From an uncultured Flavobacteriales bacterium (GTDB lineage Bacteria > Bacteroidota > Bacteroidia > Flavobacteriales > Crocinitomicaceae), in NCBI GenBank assembly GCA_946479285.1, contig CAMLFH010000004.1, positions 1 to 64,000 on the forward strand: DNA of 64,000 bases, given 5' to 3'. The notes beneath the pieces are model-generated. The model did not search any database, was not told the origin of the DNA, and worked only from the letters and a program-made list of their open reading frames with translations. The stretch's first letter is position 1, and each line of letters opens with the position of its first letter. Position numbers and translations under genes: made by a program. Below, piece after piece: positions 51,696 through 60,951 of the stretch.

Positions 51696-51734
51696 CTGAA
51701 AGAATTTACCTGAAGTTACAAAATCAATTGATTC

Positions 51735-54167
51735 TTATCTCAATTCCGCACCCAATTGTTTCTCTAATTCAGCACGAATCGAGTTCATGATTCCGTCGAC
51801 CTGTGTGTCTTTCAAAGTTTGTTCCTGGTCCTGGAATGTAAATGAAACCGCATAAGATTTCTTTCCTTCCGGCAGGTTTTTTCCTTCGTAAACATCAAAC
51901 AAACCGATTTTCTGAAGGATTTTCTTATCGACTTTTTTAGCGATCTGCTCAATTTCTGCAAAGCGTACTTTAGAATCCAATAACAAGGAGAAATCACGGC
52001 GGACTTCAAATGTTTTCGGTAATTCCTTGTATTGAACTTTCGCCAGTTTCAAAGCATCCAAAACAGCATCCCAATCCAAATCAGCTACAAAAACGTCTTG
52101 CTTCACGCCAAAATGTTTCTTCACTTTCGGATTTACCCAGCCTAAAGTTCCAACTACATTTTTTAAGATCCGAATTTGATAACCATCAGCCAAAACAGCC
52201 TGCTCAGACAAACTTTCTTCCTGGATAAAAGCTACCAAACCTAAACGCTCGAATAGGTTAGAAACAATGGCTTTCAAAGTAAACAAAGTAGATTTCTCCA
52301 GTTTTTGAGACCAGGATTCTTCCTGCTTATTTCCGGTCATCAGGATTAATAAACGCTTGTTTTCAGAATAAATATCATTCTCAAACGAATACGTTTTCCC
52401 GAATTCAAACAAACGCAGGTCCGGATTTTGACGATTCTGGTTATGTGCAACCGTTTCCATTCCCTGGAAAACTAAACTTTGACGCATGACCGCCAAATCC
52501 TGGCTCAAAGGATTTAACATCGTAACTGCTTTTGCAACCGGGAATTGATTTCCGCCTAACTTCTCTGCGTATTGCGGACTTGTCAATGAATTGTTCAACA
52601 TTTCGTTGAATCCCATTCCTGCCAAAACTTCTGCCAGGTTTACACCTAAACGTTCCAAATCCGGTTTTTGGCTCACCACCAATGAAGTGTTCAGCTTCTC
52701 GGGAAGTGGAATCAGGTTAAAGCCGTAAATGCGCAATACTTCTTCGATCACGTCGATTTCACGGTCCACATCTACCCGGTAATTCGGAACAGAAAGTTCC
52801 AATGCTTCAGGACTTGAAGAAAGAATCTCAAAATCCAGTGAAGTCAAAATATGTTGAATCGTTGCAGGAGCGATTTCATGCCCCAATAATTGATTAATGC
52901 GATTAAAACGAAGTGTCACCGTTCGTCTTTGAATGGGATTCGGGTAAATATCCACTATCTCCATTCCAACTTTTCCTCCGGCAACTTCCTGAATGAGTTG
53001 AACTGCTCTTTCCAAAGCATACGGGACCAAATCCACATCCACACCACGTTCAAAACGGAAACTTGCATCGGTGGAAAGTCCGTGTCTTTTTGCAGTTTTT
53101 CGAACAGAAACAGGTTGAAAATAGGCTGCTTCCAAAAACACATTCGTCGTTGAATCAGAAATTCCGGAATGGTTCCCTCCGAAAACTCCGGCAATACACA
53201 TCGCTTCTTTTGCGTTGGCAATGACCAAATCCTCTTCGTTCAGTTCACGTTCAACTCCGTCCAGAGTAATCATTTTTTCGCCCGCTTTTGCAGTACGAAC
53301 CAGTACTTTTCCATCAACCACCGAAGCATCAAATGCATGCAGAGGAGTTCCCAATTCACGCATCACGTAATTCGTTACGTCCACCACGTTATTGATAGGA
53401 GACAAACCAACTGCTCTCAATCTATTTTGCAGCCATGCCGGAGAAGCTTTCACTTCCACACCACTAAGGGTTATTCCCATATAGCGCGGGCACTTTTCTG
53501 TATTTTCTACCGAAACGGAAACAGGCAATTCTGCTTCTTTCACCGGCTTTTTCGTTTCTTTTAATTGCAATTTAGCTGTACTTCCTTCATGACAAGCCAT
53601 GTAAGCCAGAACGTCTCGGGCAACACCAACATGTCCCATTGCGTCTGCACGGTTCGGAGTCAAACCAATCTCGATCTGAACATCGCTTTCCAATTCCAAA
53701 TATTCAGCAGCAGGGGTTCCGGGCTTTGCATTCGGATCAAGTACCAAAATTCCATCGTGGCTTGTTCCCAAGCCCAACTCATCTTCTGCACAAAGCATTC
53801 CGTATGATTCCACATCGCGGATTTTCGAAACTTTCATCTTCAAAGGTTCGTCCGGTTTTGGGTACAGAACTGCTCCGACCTGTGCCAGGATCACTTTCTG
53901 TCCAACAGCCACATTCGGTGCTCCGCAAACAACCTGCAGCATTTCTTTTCCGTTGTTTACTTTAGTCACTTTCAATCGATCTGCATTCGGATGTTGTTCA
54001 CATTCAACAACTTCTGCAACAACTACACCTTCAAGGCCGCCTTTTACGCTTTCAATCGTTTCAAACCCTTCAACCTCCAAACCTGTGTCTGTTAAAAGCT
54101 GATCTAATTGTTCTGGGGTTTTGTGAACCGGTAAAAACTCGTGTAACCAAGCGGATGAAATTTTCAT
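51735..54167 (-). CDS. pheT: Phenylalanyl-tRNA synthetase beta subunit
   Basis: An 810-residue protein. Residues about 40-150 are the tRNA-binding EMAP/OB-fold domain (EQHPNADRLKVTKV, VVCGAPNVAVGQKV). The B3/B4 editing region follows (PRYMGITLSGVEVK, NNVVDVTNYVM, GTPLHAFDA), then the B5 region (RTVTLRFNRINQLLG) and the catalytic-like core and FDX-ACB domain (VRRDFSLLLDSKVRF, VYEGKNLPEGKKSYAVSF) at the end. It charges tRNA-Phe together with PheS, which is not in the window. The ATG at 54167 is preferred over an in-frame extension to 54191. Confidence 0.95.
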   Translation of the reverse strand: MKISSAWLHEFLPVHKTPEQLDQLLTDTGLEVEGFETIESVKGGLEGVVVAEVVECEQHPNADRLKVTKVNNGKEMLQVVCGAPNVAVGQKVILAQVGAVLYPKPDEPLKMKVSKIRDVESYGMLCAEDELGLGTSHDGILVLDPNAKPGTPAAEYLELESDVQIEIGLTPNRADAMGHVGVARDVLAYMACHEGSTAKLQLKETKKPVKEAELPVSVSVENTEKCPRYMGITLSGVEVKASPAWLQNRLRAVGLSPINNVVDVTNYVMRELGTPLHAFDASVVDGKVLVRTAKAGEKMITLDGVERELNEEDLVIANAKEAMCIAGVFGGNHSGISDSTTNVFLEAAYFQPVSVRKTAKRHGLSTDASFRFERGVDVDLVPYALERAVQLIQEVAGGKVGMEIVDIYPNPIQRRTVTLRFNRINQLLGHEIAPATIQHILTSLDFEILSSSPEALELSVPNYRVDVDREIDVIEEVLRIYGFNLIPLPEKLNTSLVVSQKPDLERLGVNLAEVLAGMGFNEMLNNSLTSPQYAEKLGGNQFPVAKAVTMLNPLSQDLAVMRQSLVFQGMETVAHNQNRQNPDLRLFEFGKTYSFENDIYSENKRLLILMTGNKQEESWSQKLEKSTLFTLKAIVSNLFERLGLVAFIQEESLSEQAVLADGYQIRILKNVVGTLGWVNPKVKKHFGVKQDVFVADLDWDAVLDALKLAKVQYKELPKTFEVRRDFSLLLDSKVRFAEIEQIAKKVDKKILQKIGLFDVYEGKNLPEGKKSYAVSFTFQDQEQTLKDTQVDGIMNSIRAELEKQLGAELR

Positions 54168-54188
54168 TGTTGTCTGTTTTTGGAAGTC

Positions 54189-54196
54189 CAAATTTA
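54189..54196 (-). promoter_or_regulatory. Probable -7 element of pheT
   Basis: Minus-strand TAAATTTG (reads CAAATTTA on the plus strand) lies about 21 bp upstream of the pheT ATG. No TTG is seen at 19 bp. Confidence 0.5.
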
Positions 54197-54264
54197 AGAA
54201 AAAGCAGGGAAAATGCCTTTTAATTTGACATAAAAGCGTTAAATTCGTTCACACCATTTTTCGA

Positions 54265-56658
54265 ATGAAATTCCTTACGATACAATTCTTATTTCTATTC
54301 GTAATTTCTGTCGCCTTTGGACAGGAAAACGCTACTATCAGCGGTTATATCCATGAAGGAACTTCGGGAGAACCCATAATCGGCGGACAGGTTTTTGTTC
54401 CCAGCATTCAAAAAGGAGCGGTAACGAATGAATTCGGATTTTATTCCTTAACACTTCCCAAAGGTTCCTACCAGCTTATTTATCGGGGCGGCGGACTTCC
54501 AAATGACACTTTAAACATTCAATTGACCAAAGATACCACCATCACTTCCGAATTGGGAAAAACAATCCGGATTGATGAAGTGGAAGTCAATGCGAAGAAA
54601 AACGACAATGTCAATTCCACCAAGATCGGACAGATTGAGCTGGACATGGATCTCATCAAAAAACTACCGGCCTTTTTGGGGGAAGTTGACGTACTGAAAA
54701 CCATTCAATTGCTTCCGGGAGTTTCTTCGGTGAGTGAAGGCGGCCAAGGATTTTATGTACGTGGCGGTGGTCCGGACCAAAACCTGGTTTTATTGGACAA
54801 TGCACAGGTTTACAATGCTTCGCATTTATTTGGCTTCTTCTCGGTTTTCAATCCGGATGCCGTTAAAAGCGTGAACCTGATCAAGGGAAGTATGCCGGCA
54901 AACTTCGGCGGAAGACTCTCATCAGTCCTGGAAGTGAACATGAACGAGGGAAACAATAAAAAATTCAAAGTTACAGGCGGATTGGGATTGATTTCTTCCA
55001 GACTAACATTGGAAGGACCTATCGTAAAAAATAAAGGTTCGTTTATCATTTCCGCAAGAAGAACTTACGTGGATTTGTTCATGAAGGCTTTCATCAAAAA
55101 GTCGAGTTCTTTTTATGGTTCCAGCTATTATTTCTACGATCTGAATGCCAAACTGAATTACCGCCTGGGACCGAAAGACAAAATTTACCTAAGCGGATAC
55201 TACGGAAAAGACTTATTCAATTTCGGGAATAAAAACGAGAATTTCAGCGTGAAAATGCCTTGGGGAAATGGAATTGCCGCTTTCAGATGGAATCACCAGT
55301 TCAACAGTAAGTTGTTCATGAACACCACGCTGACACTTACGGATTACCTTTTCAGTTTTGGTTCGCAGCAAGATCAGTTCAAGTTTGAATTGAAATCCGG
55401 AATTCGGGATTATGGTGCAAAAGTGGAATTATCTTATTTCCCGAATACACGCCATTCCATCAAAATGGGAGTTGATTATTTATATCATACCTTCACTCCT
55501 ACCAGCGTTTCTGCATCACAGGATGACGTGGTTTTCGACACCGGTTTGGCACAAAAATTATTCAGCCACGAATCAGGAATTTATGTACAGGATGAAGTGG
55601 ATATTGCTTCCTGGCTGCGTGTAAATGCAGGTGTTCGCGTGAGTATGTATCAATTCACAGGTCCGTTTACACGTTATTACAAAGGCGTAACCGGACATAC
55701 AGATTCTACCAAAACATATAAAAGAGGAGAAATCATTCAATCCTATTTCGGATTTGAACCACGTATTTCTGCCCGATTCCTGTTGAAGGACAAAAGTTCC
55801 ATCAAAGCCGGATTTACTTACAACAATCAATACGTTCATTTGGCAAGCTTGAGTGCCGTTTCACTTCCAACAGATATTTGGTACCCGACAACAGATAAGG
55901 CCCGTCCGCAAAAAGGCTGGCAGGCAAGTTTGGGCTACTTCCGCAATTTCAATGACAACAAATGGGAAACTTCCGTGGAGGTTTACTACAAAAAAATGGA
56001 GAATGTCATCGAATTCAAACAAGGCGCTCTGCCATCAGACAATGTGAATGACAATACCGATAATTTGTTGGTTTACGGAACAGGCTGGAGTTACGGAGCT
56101 GAATTCTTTATCAAACGTACTTTCGGTAAATTAACCGGATGGATCGGTTACACACTTGCCAGATCAGATCGTTACTTCCCGGATTTACAGGATGAAAAGT
56201 TTCCGGCAAAATACGACCGCAGACACGACCTGACATTGGTTGGTACCTACGAATTGAATAAGCGCTGGACTTTCGGGTTCTCCTTCATTTATGCTTCCGG
56301 AAATACGCTGACACTTCCAAACAGCTGGTATTTCAATAACCAGGATTTGTTGTTCAATTACGGCCCGAGAAATTCTACCCGCATGGCTCCTTATCACCGA
56401 TTAGATTTATCGGCAACCTGGTATGACAAACCAACCAAGACTAAAATCGATAAGAAAACCGGTGAAAAGATTGAGGTGGTAAAAAAATTCAGACAGAATG
56501 TCGCTTTCTCCATCTACAATGTTTACAACCGGGCGAATCCTTATTTTTTGTATATTGATAACGACGGAAGTATCACTTCGAACGATTTTAAAATATCGGT
56601 GAAGCAAGTTTCATTATTCCCAATTTTACCTAGTGTCACATGGAATTTCGAGTTTTAA
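54265..56658 (+). CDS. TonB-dependent outer-membrane receptor with carboxypeptidase-like regulatory domain
   Basis: A 797-residue receptor with a signal peptide (FLFLFVISVAFGQ), an N-terminal carboxypeptidase-D regulatory-like domain at about 23-108 (GYIHEGTSGEPIIGGQVFV, NEFGFYSLTLPKGSY), a plug domain at about 130-235 (LPGVSSVSEGGQGFYVRGGG, NFGGRLSSVLEV) and a 22-strand barrel to the end. It imports a substrate across the outer membrane using TonB energy. It overlaps the downstream DUF4249 lipoprotein by 19 bp, the standard pairing in Bacteroidota. The substrate (siderophore, metal or other) is unknown. Confidence 0.9.
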   Translation: MKFLTIQFLFLFVISVAFGQENATISGYIHEGTSGEPIIGGQVFVPSIQKGAVTNEFGFYSLTLPKGSYQLIYRGGGLPNDTLNIQLTKDTTITSELGKTIRIDEVEVNAKKNDNVNSTKIGQIELDMDLIKKLPAFLGEVDVLKTIQLLPGVSSVSEGGQGFYVRGGGPDQNLVLLDNAQVYNASHLFGFFSVFNPDAVKSVNLIKGSMPANFGGRLSSVLEVNMNEGNNKKFKVTGGLGLISSRLTLEGPIVKNKGSFIISARRTYVDLFMKAFIKKSSSFYGSSYYFYDLNAKLNYRLGPKDKIYLSGYYGKDLFNFGNKNENFSVKMPWGNGIAAFRWNHQFNSKLFMNTTLTLTDYLFSFGSQQDQFKFELKSGIRDYGAKVELSYFPNTRHSIKMGVDYLYHTFTPTSVSASQDDVVFDTGLAQKLFSHESGIYVQDEVDIASWLRVNAGVRVSMYQFTGPFTRYYKGVTGHTDSTKTYKRGEIIQSYFGFEPRISARFLLKDKSSIKAGFTYNNQYVHLASLSAVSLPTDIWYPTTDKARPQKGWQASLGYFRNFNDNKWETSVEVYYKKMENVIEFKQGALPSDNVNDNTDNLLVYGTGWSYGAEFFIKRTFGKLTGWIGYTLARSDRYFPDLQDEKFPAKYDRRHDLTLVGTYELNKRWTFGFSFIYASGNTLTLPNSWYFNNQDLLFNYGPRNSTRMAPYHRLDLSATWYDKPTKTKIDKKTGEKIEVVKKFRQNVAFSIYNVYNRANPYFLYIDNDGSITSNDFKISVKQVSLFPILPSVTWNFEF

Positions 56659-57593
56659 TCCCTTTACTTAGCCTGATTTTGTTTCTTGGCAGCTGTACCA
56701 AGGAAGTCAAGATCGATATTCCCGGTTACGCCGAAAAAGTAGTGATTGACGGACGAATTGAAACGGGAATGCCTCCGATCGTGCTGATTTCCAAAACACA
56801 AGACATTTATTCTCCAACTACACTGGATGCATTTTTGAACGGTTTCCAATCCGGGGCAATTGTAACCGTTTCAGACGGAACAACGACCGTCGTTTTGGAC
56901 CAGATCTGCTCAGACAATCTTCCACCGGGCACTGAGGCAATGGCAGCAGCTTTGTTTGGAATTTCAGTAGAAGAACTGGCAAATTATCACTTATGCGCCT
57001 ACTCCAGCTTCAATCCTGCCATTTTTGGACAAGTAGGAAAAACCTATTCGTTGAAAGTGGAATTGAACGGGGAAGTTTTCACTTCCAGCACGCAAATTGT
57101 CAATCCAACTCATTTGGACAACGTTTATTGGGTACAGGATCCGGGAGCAAACCCCGGTTACGGCTATTCCTGGGCAAAATTGACAGATCCGCCCGGATTT
57201 GATGCTTATATGTGGGAAGTAAAGCGGATCAATATCGTAGACGGAGCTACCAAAGACCCGAACTTCAAAGCAACATTCAGCCCGGTAATCGACGATGAGT
57301 TCTTTGGCGGACAAACATTCGACTTCTTTTATGAAAATCCGCATACCTGGGACGATGAAACAGTGGCGGACGACAATAAAGGCTATTACAAAGAAGGAGA
57401 TTCGGTCGTTATTAAGTTCTCCAAGATAGACGCGAATGTTTACGAATTCCTGGAGAAGAAATACATGCAATTGGGCACAGCAGGAAATCCATTCGCATCG
57501 CCAACTTCCATTCCTACCAATATCCAAGGTGGAGCAATAGGACTTTGGGCAGGATATTCTCCTACGTTTGATACATTGTATTGTGTACCGTAA
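56640..57593 (+). CDS. DUF4249 lipoprotein partner of the TonB receptor
   Basis: A 317-residue lipoprotein (lipobox FLGSC, Cys19) of the DUF4249 family, seen in the first strand CTKEVKIDIPGYAEKVVIDG and the repeated PPIVLISKTQDIYSP and GAIVTVSDGTT segments. DUF4249 proteins are usually encoded next to TonB receptors and are probably surface or periplasmic substrate-binding partners, but no function has been proven. Its start overlaps the receptor stop by 19 bp. Confidence 0.85.
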   Translation: MEFRVLIPLLSLILFLGSCTKEVKIDIPGYAEKVVIDGRIETGMPPIVLISKTQDIYSPTTLDAFLNGFQSGAIVTVSDGTTTVVLDQICSDNLPPGTEAMAAALFGISVEELANYHLCAYSSFNPAIFGQVGKTYSLKVELNGEVFTSSTQIVNPTHLDNVYWVQDPGANPGYGYSWAKLTDPPGFDAYMWEVKRINIVDGATKDPNFKATFSPVIDDEFFGGQTFDFFYENPHTWDDETVADDNKGYYKEGDSVVIKFSKIDANVYEFLEKKYMQLGTAGNPFASPTSIPTNIQGGAIGLWAGYSPTFDTLYCVP

Positions 57594-57602
57594 AGTGGGC
57601 TT

Positions 57603-57618
57603 TCCCGAAACTTCGGGA
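57603..57618. terminator. Small palindromic hairpin after the DUF4249 gene
   Basis: TCCCGAA (57603-57609), a two-base loop and TTCGGGA (57612-57618), 10 bp after the stop. It lacks a clear T-run, so termination is only possible. Confidence 0.45.
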
Positions 57619-57651
57619 CTCAGCCACCCTTTACCCGATATTACTTAGGTG

Positions 57652-57669
57652 ACTGAGCGAAGTCGAAGT
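57652..57669. repeat. Dispersed repeat with ACTTCGACTTCGCTCAGT on the minus strand
   Basis: The plus strand reads ACTGAGCGAAGTCGAAGT. I recall this motif as a common intergenic repeat in Bacteroidota. Function unknown. Confidence 0.5.
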
Positions 57670-57737
57670 CCTGAGTTATTCACTCTCTTTTGTTATTTCA
57701 TTTTAACAATTTTAACTTTCAACTTGCGGATAGATAT

Positions 57738-57745
57738 TAACTTTG
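57738..57745 (+). promoter_or_regulatory. Near-leaderless promoter of the aminolipid operon (-7 element TAACTTTG)
   Basis: TAACTTTG ends 4 bp before the ATG at 57750, so the transcript would begin at or next to the start codon. The -33 half is weak. Confidence 0.55.
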
Positions 57746-57749
57746 CAGC

Positions 57750-58571
57750 ATGAAACAACACGAAGATTTCATTAACGTACGAAGGTTGATCGGGAGTAAG
57801 AATCCACGGTTGATCAAATGGATTCCCGGTTTTATCATTCGCTACTTAGAACGCATTCTTCACCAGAAGGAAATCAATCATTTTTTAAACACACACGACT
57901 CCACGAACCAGGATTTTTGTAAGGAGGTCCTGGAGGAAATTGGTGTGACTTATTCCATTAAAGGAATTGAGAACATACCGAAAACAGGAAAATGCGTGAT
58001 TGTCATGAATCACCCGCTTGGTGGAATGGATGCAATGGCTTTGGTAGATGGATTACGTGACCACAGACGCGACATTAAATTCATTGTCAATGACTTGCTT
58101 CTAAACCTGGAACCCTTAAAAGATATTTTTGTTGGGATTAACAAGCATGGAAAAACAAAAAGCAGTTCTTTGCTCCAGGTGAATACCTTATTTGCTTCAG
58201 ATCAATTAGTGTGTGTATTCCCGGCTGGATTGGTAAGCAGAAAGAAAAACGGGGTTGTCAAAGACCTCGATTGGAAAAAAGCATTTGTGAAACAAGCTCG
58301 TTTAAACGATCAACTCATTATTCCGGTTCATATTGACGGAGAACTGTCAAACTTCTTTTATCGTCTGGCAAATTTTCGTACATTTCTTGGAATAAAAGCA
58401 AACATAGAAATGCTTTACCTGGCTGATGAAATGTTCCGTCAGAAAGGAAAGCACATCCAATTTACCGTTGGCACACCTGTTGAAGCCAACACATTAGATA
58501 CAAAAACATCAGATGTTGAATGGGCCGAATGGTTCAGAAACACTGTATATACATTGAAACAAAAAGTATGA
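57750..58571 (+). CDS. PlsC-type acyltransferase, probable O-acyltransferase of aminolipid synthesis
   Basis: A 273-residue lysophospholipid acyltransferase-family protein with the acyltransferase box NHPLGGMDAMALVDG (His88, Asp94: the HPxGGxD variant common in the Bacteroidota members rather than classical HX4D), GINKHGKTKSSS and the substrate box FPAGLVSRKKNG. It overlaps the N-acyltransferase gene by 4 bp (ATGA). In known systems (OlsA/OlsB for ornithine lipid, GlsA/GlsB for glycine lipid) an N-acyltransferase makes a lyso-aminolipid that this type of enzyme O-acylates. The pairing here argues for the same role; the amino acid is unknown. Confidence 0.8.
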   Translation: MKQHEDFINVRRLIGSKNPRLIKWIPGFIIRYLERILHQKEINHFLNTHDSTNQDFCKEVLEEIGVTYSIKGIENIPKTGKCVIVMNHPLGGMDAMALVDGLRDHRRDIKFIVNDLLLNLEPLKDIFVGINKHGKTKSSSLLQVNTLFASDQLVCVFPAGLVSRKKNGVVKDLDWKKAFVKQARLNDQLIIPVHIDGELSNFFYRLANFRTFLGIKANIEMLYLADEMFRQKGKHIQFTVGTPVEANTLDTKTSDVEWAEWFRNTVYTLKQKV

Positions 58572-59482
58572 AGCCAATAATACCTGCTGTTGACAAAGAA
58601 ATTATCAAAAAAGAACTCGCTGAAGTTGGATTGATCCGAACCACACGCAAAGGCGACAATGAAATCTATTTTGTAAACTGCCACACCGCACCGAATATCG
58701 TGCGTGAGATAGGACGTTTACGCGAAGTAACTTTCCGTTTTGCAGGAGGTGGAACCGGTGAAGAACTGGATCTGGATGAATACGATATGGGAGAAATCTG
58801 CTACAATCAACTCATCGTTTGGGACCCGGAAGACGAAGTAATTATTGGCGGATACCGATTCATTTTATGCAGGGATGCTATTGATGAAAACGGAGAAATC
58901 CATTTATCGACCACGCATTATTTCGATTTCACAGAGCGTTTTATCACCGATTACCTGCCAACAACCTGTGAATTGGGCCGAAGCTGGGTGCAGCCGGATT
59001 ATCAACCGGCACAAAATCCGCGAAAAGGATTATTTGCATTGGATAATATTTGGGACGGATTAGGAGCTTTGGCTATTAACTACCCTTTTCTTCAATATTT
59101 CTTCGGGAAAGTAACGATGTACCCAACCTATAACCGGGAAGGACGTGATTTTCTCTTACATTTCATGCATCATTATTTCCCGGATACGGAAAAACTGATG
59201 GTTCCTTATCATCCGCTGAAGACAGAATACGACACTACGTTTGTGGAAGCTCAATTGAAAGGCCTGGACTTCAAGGACGGATTCAAAGTATTGAACTCAT
59301 TTGTACGCCAGCATGGCGAGAACGTACCGCCATTGGTGAATATTTACATGCACCTTTCTCCGACCATGAAAACGTTTGGAACTGCTGTAAACCCGGATTT
59401 TGGAAATGTAGAAGAAACCGCAATCCTGGTAACGATTGCAGATGTTTACCAAGACAAAAAAGAACGCCATTTAACTTACTAG
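58568..59482 (+). CDS. OlsB/GlsB-like N-acyltransferase, first step of aminolipid synthesis
   Basis: A 304-residue GNAT-like protein with the segments LREVTFRFAGGGTGEELDLDEYD and IICGGYRFILCRD-type (WDPEDEVIIGGYRFILCRDA), ELGRSWVQPDYQ and WDGLGALAINYPF, all typical of the OlsB family that acylates the amino group of ornithine or glycine with a hydroxy fatty acid. It follows the O-acyltransferase with a 4-bp ATGA overlap; the ATG at 58568 is chosen because upstream codons of the frame lie in the previous gene. The product is probably an ornithine, glycine or serine lipid used in place of some phospholipids. Confidence 0.82.
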   Translation: MKPIIPAVDKEIIKKELAEVGLIRTTRKGDNEIYFVNCHTAPNIVREIGRLREVTFRFAGGGTGEELDLDEYDMGEICYNQLIVWDPEDEVIIGGYRFILCRDAIDENGEIHLSTTHYFDFTERFITDYLPTTCELGRSWVQPDYQPAQNPRKGLFALDNIWDGLGALAINYPFLQYFFGKVTMYPTYNREGRDFLLHFMHHYFPDTEKLMVPYHPLKTEYDTTFVEAQLKGLDFKDGFKVLNSFVRQHGENVPPLVNIYMHLSPTMKTFGTAVNPDFGNVEETAILVTIADVYQDKKERHLTY

Positions 59483-59486
59483 AAAC

Positions 59487-59939
59487 ATGAATCACGAGTT
59501 TGCAAGCTGTTTTACAAAAGACCTGGACTCTTTAGCGAAAGAGGTGGAACTTTGTAATGAAGAAACTCAATTATGGGTTATTCTTCCGGGAGTGACGAAT
59601 TCTATTGGGAATTTGACACAGCACCTGATCGGAAATCTGAACCACTTTATTGGCGCAACACTTGGTGAAACGGGGTATGTGAGAAATCGGGATGCGGAGT
59701 TTTCCGGGCGCAATCTGACAAAAATAGAACTAATCGCAAAGATCAAGGAAACATCCGAAATGCTGGAGAAAGTTCTTGGTTCACTGACAGAATTAGACCT
59801 TCTAAAGAAATTTCCGCACGAACCATATGGTTATGAGATGACAGCCGGTCACATGATCCTAAAATTGGCGAGTCATTTGGGATATCATTTGGGACAGATT
59901 AATTATATGCGTAGGATTACAGAGGGTTTAAAAAATTAA
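59487..59939 (+). CDS. DinB-fold protein (DUF1572-like)
   Basis: A 150-residue helical protein with the spaced His residues of the DinB four-helix bundle: LTQHLIGNLNHFI (about 43-55) and LASHLGYHLGQINYMR near the end. These would bind a metal, often for thiol-dependent transferase-like reactions; the substrate is unknown. It starts 4 bp after the OlsB-like gene, so it may share that transcript. Confidence 0.8.
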   Translation: MNHEFASCFTKDLDSLAKEVELCNEETQLWVILPGVTNSIGNLTQHLIGNLNHFIGATLGETGYVRNRDAEFSGRNLTKIELIAKIKETSEMLEKVLGSLTELDLLKKFPHEPYGYEMTAGHMILKLASHLGYHLGQINYMRRITEGLKN

Positions 59940-59942
59940 AAC

Positions 59943-60037
59943 CGGTTCAAGAAGTTCAAACGATAACCAAATTAAAAATAGGTTTAAATTCAAATTTGAA
60001 CTTTTGAACTTTTGAACTTTTGAACTTTTGAACTTTT
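59943..60037. repeat. 8-bp-period GAACTTTT repeat with an inverted half
   Basis: Five tandem GAACTTTT-type units at 59998, 60006, 60014, 60022 and 60030; the left side (GGTTCAAGAAGTTCAAA from 59943) is complementary, so a large hairpin forms. It abuts the rnz stop at 60037 and lies between convergent genes, so it may act as a terminator. Confidence 0.75.
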
Positions 60038-60948
60038 TAAATCAAATAAGTTTCCCCATCTTCCACCACGCTTACATTTTCAAAAACTGCTGAAGCTTCC
60101 TCAAAGTGTTTTACTCCATTTTCATAGCGGGCACTCAAATGTCCGAGCAATAATTTCCCAACTTCTGCCTGTTTGGCGATCGTTGCTGCCTGCTGTGCCG
60201 TTGTGTGGAAGGTTTGTTTGGCCCTATCCAGTTTATCCTGCAGAAAAGTTGCTTCGTGATACAACACATTGACGTTTTTGATGTACGCTACGATTCGCTC
60301 GTCAAAAATGGTATCCGAACAATATGCGTAAGATTTGCTGGGTTTTGCAGTATAGGTGTATTCATCCGCATAAATGATCTCACCACTTTCCAATTCCACA
60401 TCTTCTCCCTGTTTGAGTTTTGGGATCAGTGTCAAAGAAAGCCCGGCTTCCTCAAAGCGATCTGCATTTAACTTTCGGTCTTTTGGTTTTTCTTTGATCA
60501 GGAAGCCATTGGTCGGAATTCGATGACTCAACGGGAAAGTCCAGATTTCAATCAATTTATCTTCAAAAAGCAAGCGGTGTTCTTTTCCGTTTAATTTAAC
60601 AAAGTTCAAATCGAAGCCCAATTTAGCTCCTCCAACTTCGAGCTGCAAACGAATGATTTGTTCCAGTTCTTCCGGTCCGTAGATCGTAAGACCTTTGTCT
60701 CTCCCCAATAAATGCAGAGAACTCAAAAGCCCTACCAATCCGAAGAAATGATCGCCGTGCAGATGAGAAATTAAAATATGATTGATTTTCTGAATATGCA
60801 CATGGTATCTGCGCAACTGAACCTGCGTTCCTTCTCCGCAATCAATCAGGATATGCCGATCATTGCATTGAACGTATTGAGCTGTAGGATTTCTGTATGA
60901 AGTTGGCAACGCTGCGCCGGAACCTAATATGGTTACTTCAAAATTCAT
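60037..60948 (-). CDS. rnz: Ribonuclease Z (tRNA 3' endonuclease)
   Basis: A 303-residue MBL-fold RNase Z. The N-terminal VTILGSGAALPTSYRNPTAQ and metal motif SHLHGDHFFGL (His62, His64, Asp66, His67) are canonical, as is LLGHLSARYENG near the end, followed by the family's flexible arm region around residues 140-180. It trims tRNA 3' trailers. It lies 3 bp downstream of the STAS gene on the same strand, so the two are probably co-transcribed. Confidence 0.92.
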   Translation of the reverse strand: MNFEVTILGSGAALPTSYRNPTAQYVQCNDRHILIDCGEGTQVQLRRYHVHIQKINHILISHLHGDHFFGLVGLLSSLHLLGRDKGLTIYGPEELEQIIRLQLEVGGAKLGFDLNFVKLNGKEHRLLFEDKLIEIWTFPLSHRIPTNGFLIKEKPKDRKLNADRFEEAGLSLTLIPKLKQGEDVELESGEIIYADEYTYTAKPSKSYAYCSDTIFDERIVAYIKNVNVLYHEATFLQDKLDRAKQTFHTTAQQAATIAKQAEVGKLLLGHLSARYENGVKHFEEASAVFENVSVVEDGETYLI

Positions 60949-60951
60949 GGT

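Noticed and set aside
56991..57527. 178-codon antisense ORF in the DUF4249 gene
   Set aside because: It lies inside a recognised family gene that overlaps its receptor; no independent evidence.
59998..60037. Short repeats resembling a CRISPR array
   Set aside because: The units are 8 bp, contiguous and without spacers; no cas gene is present.
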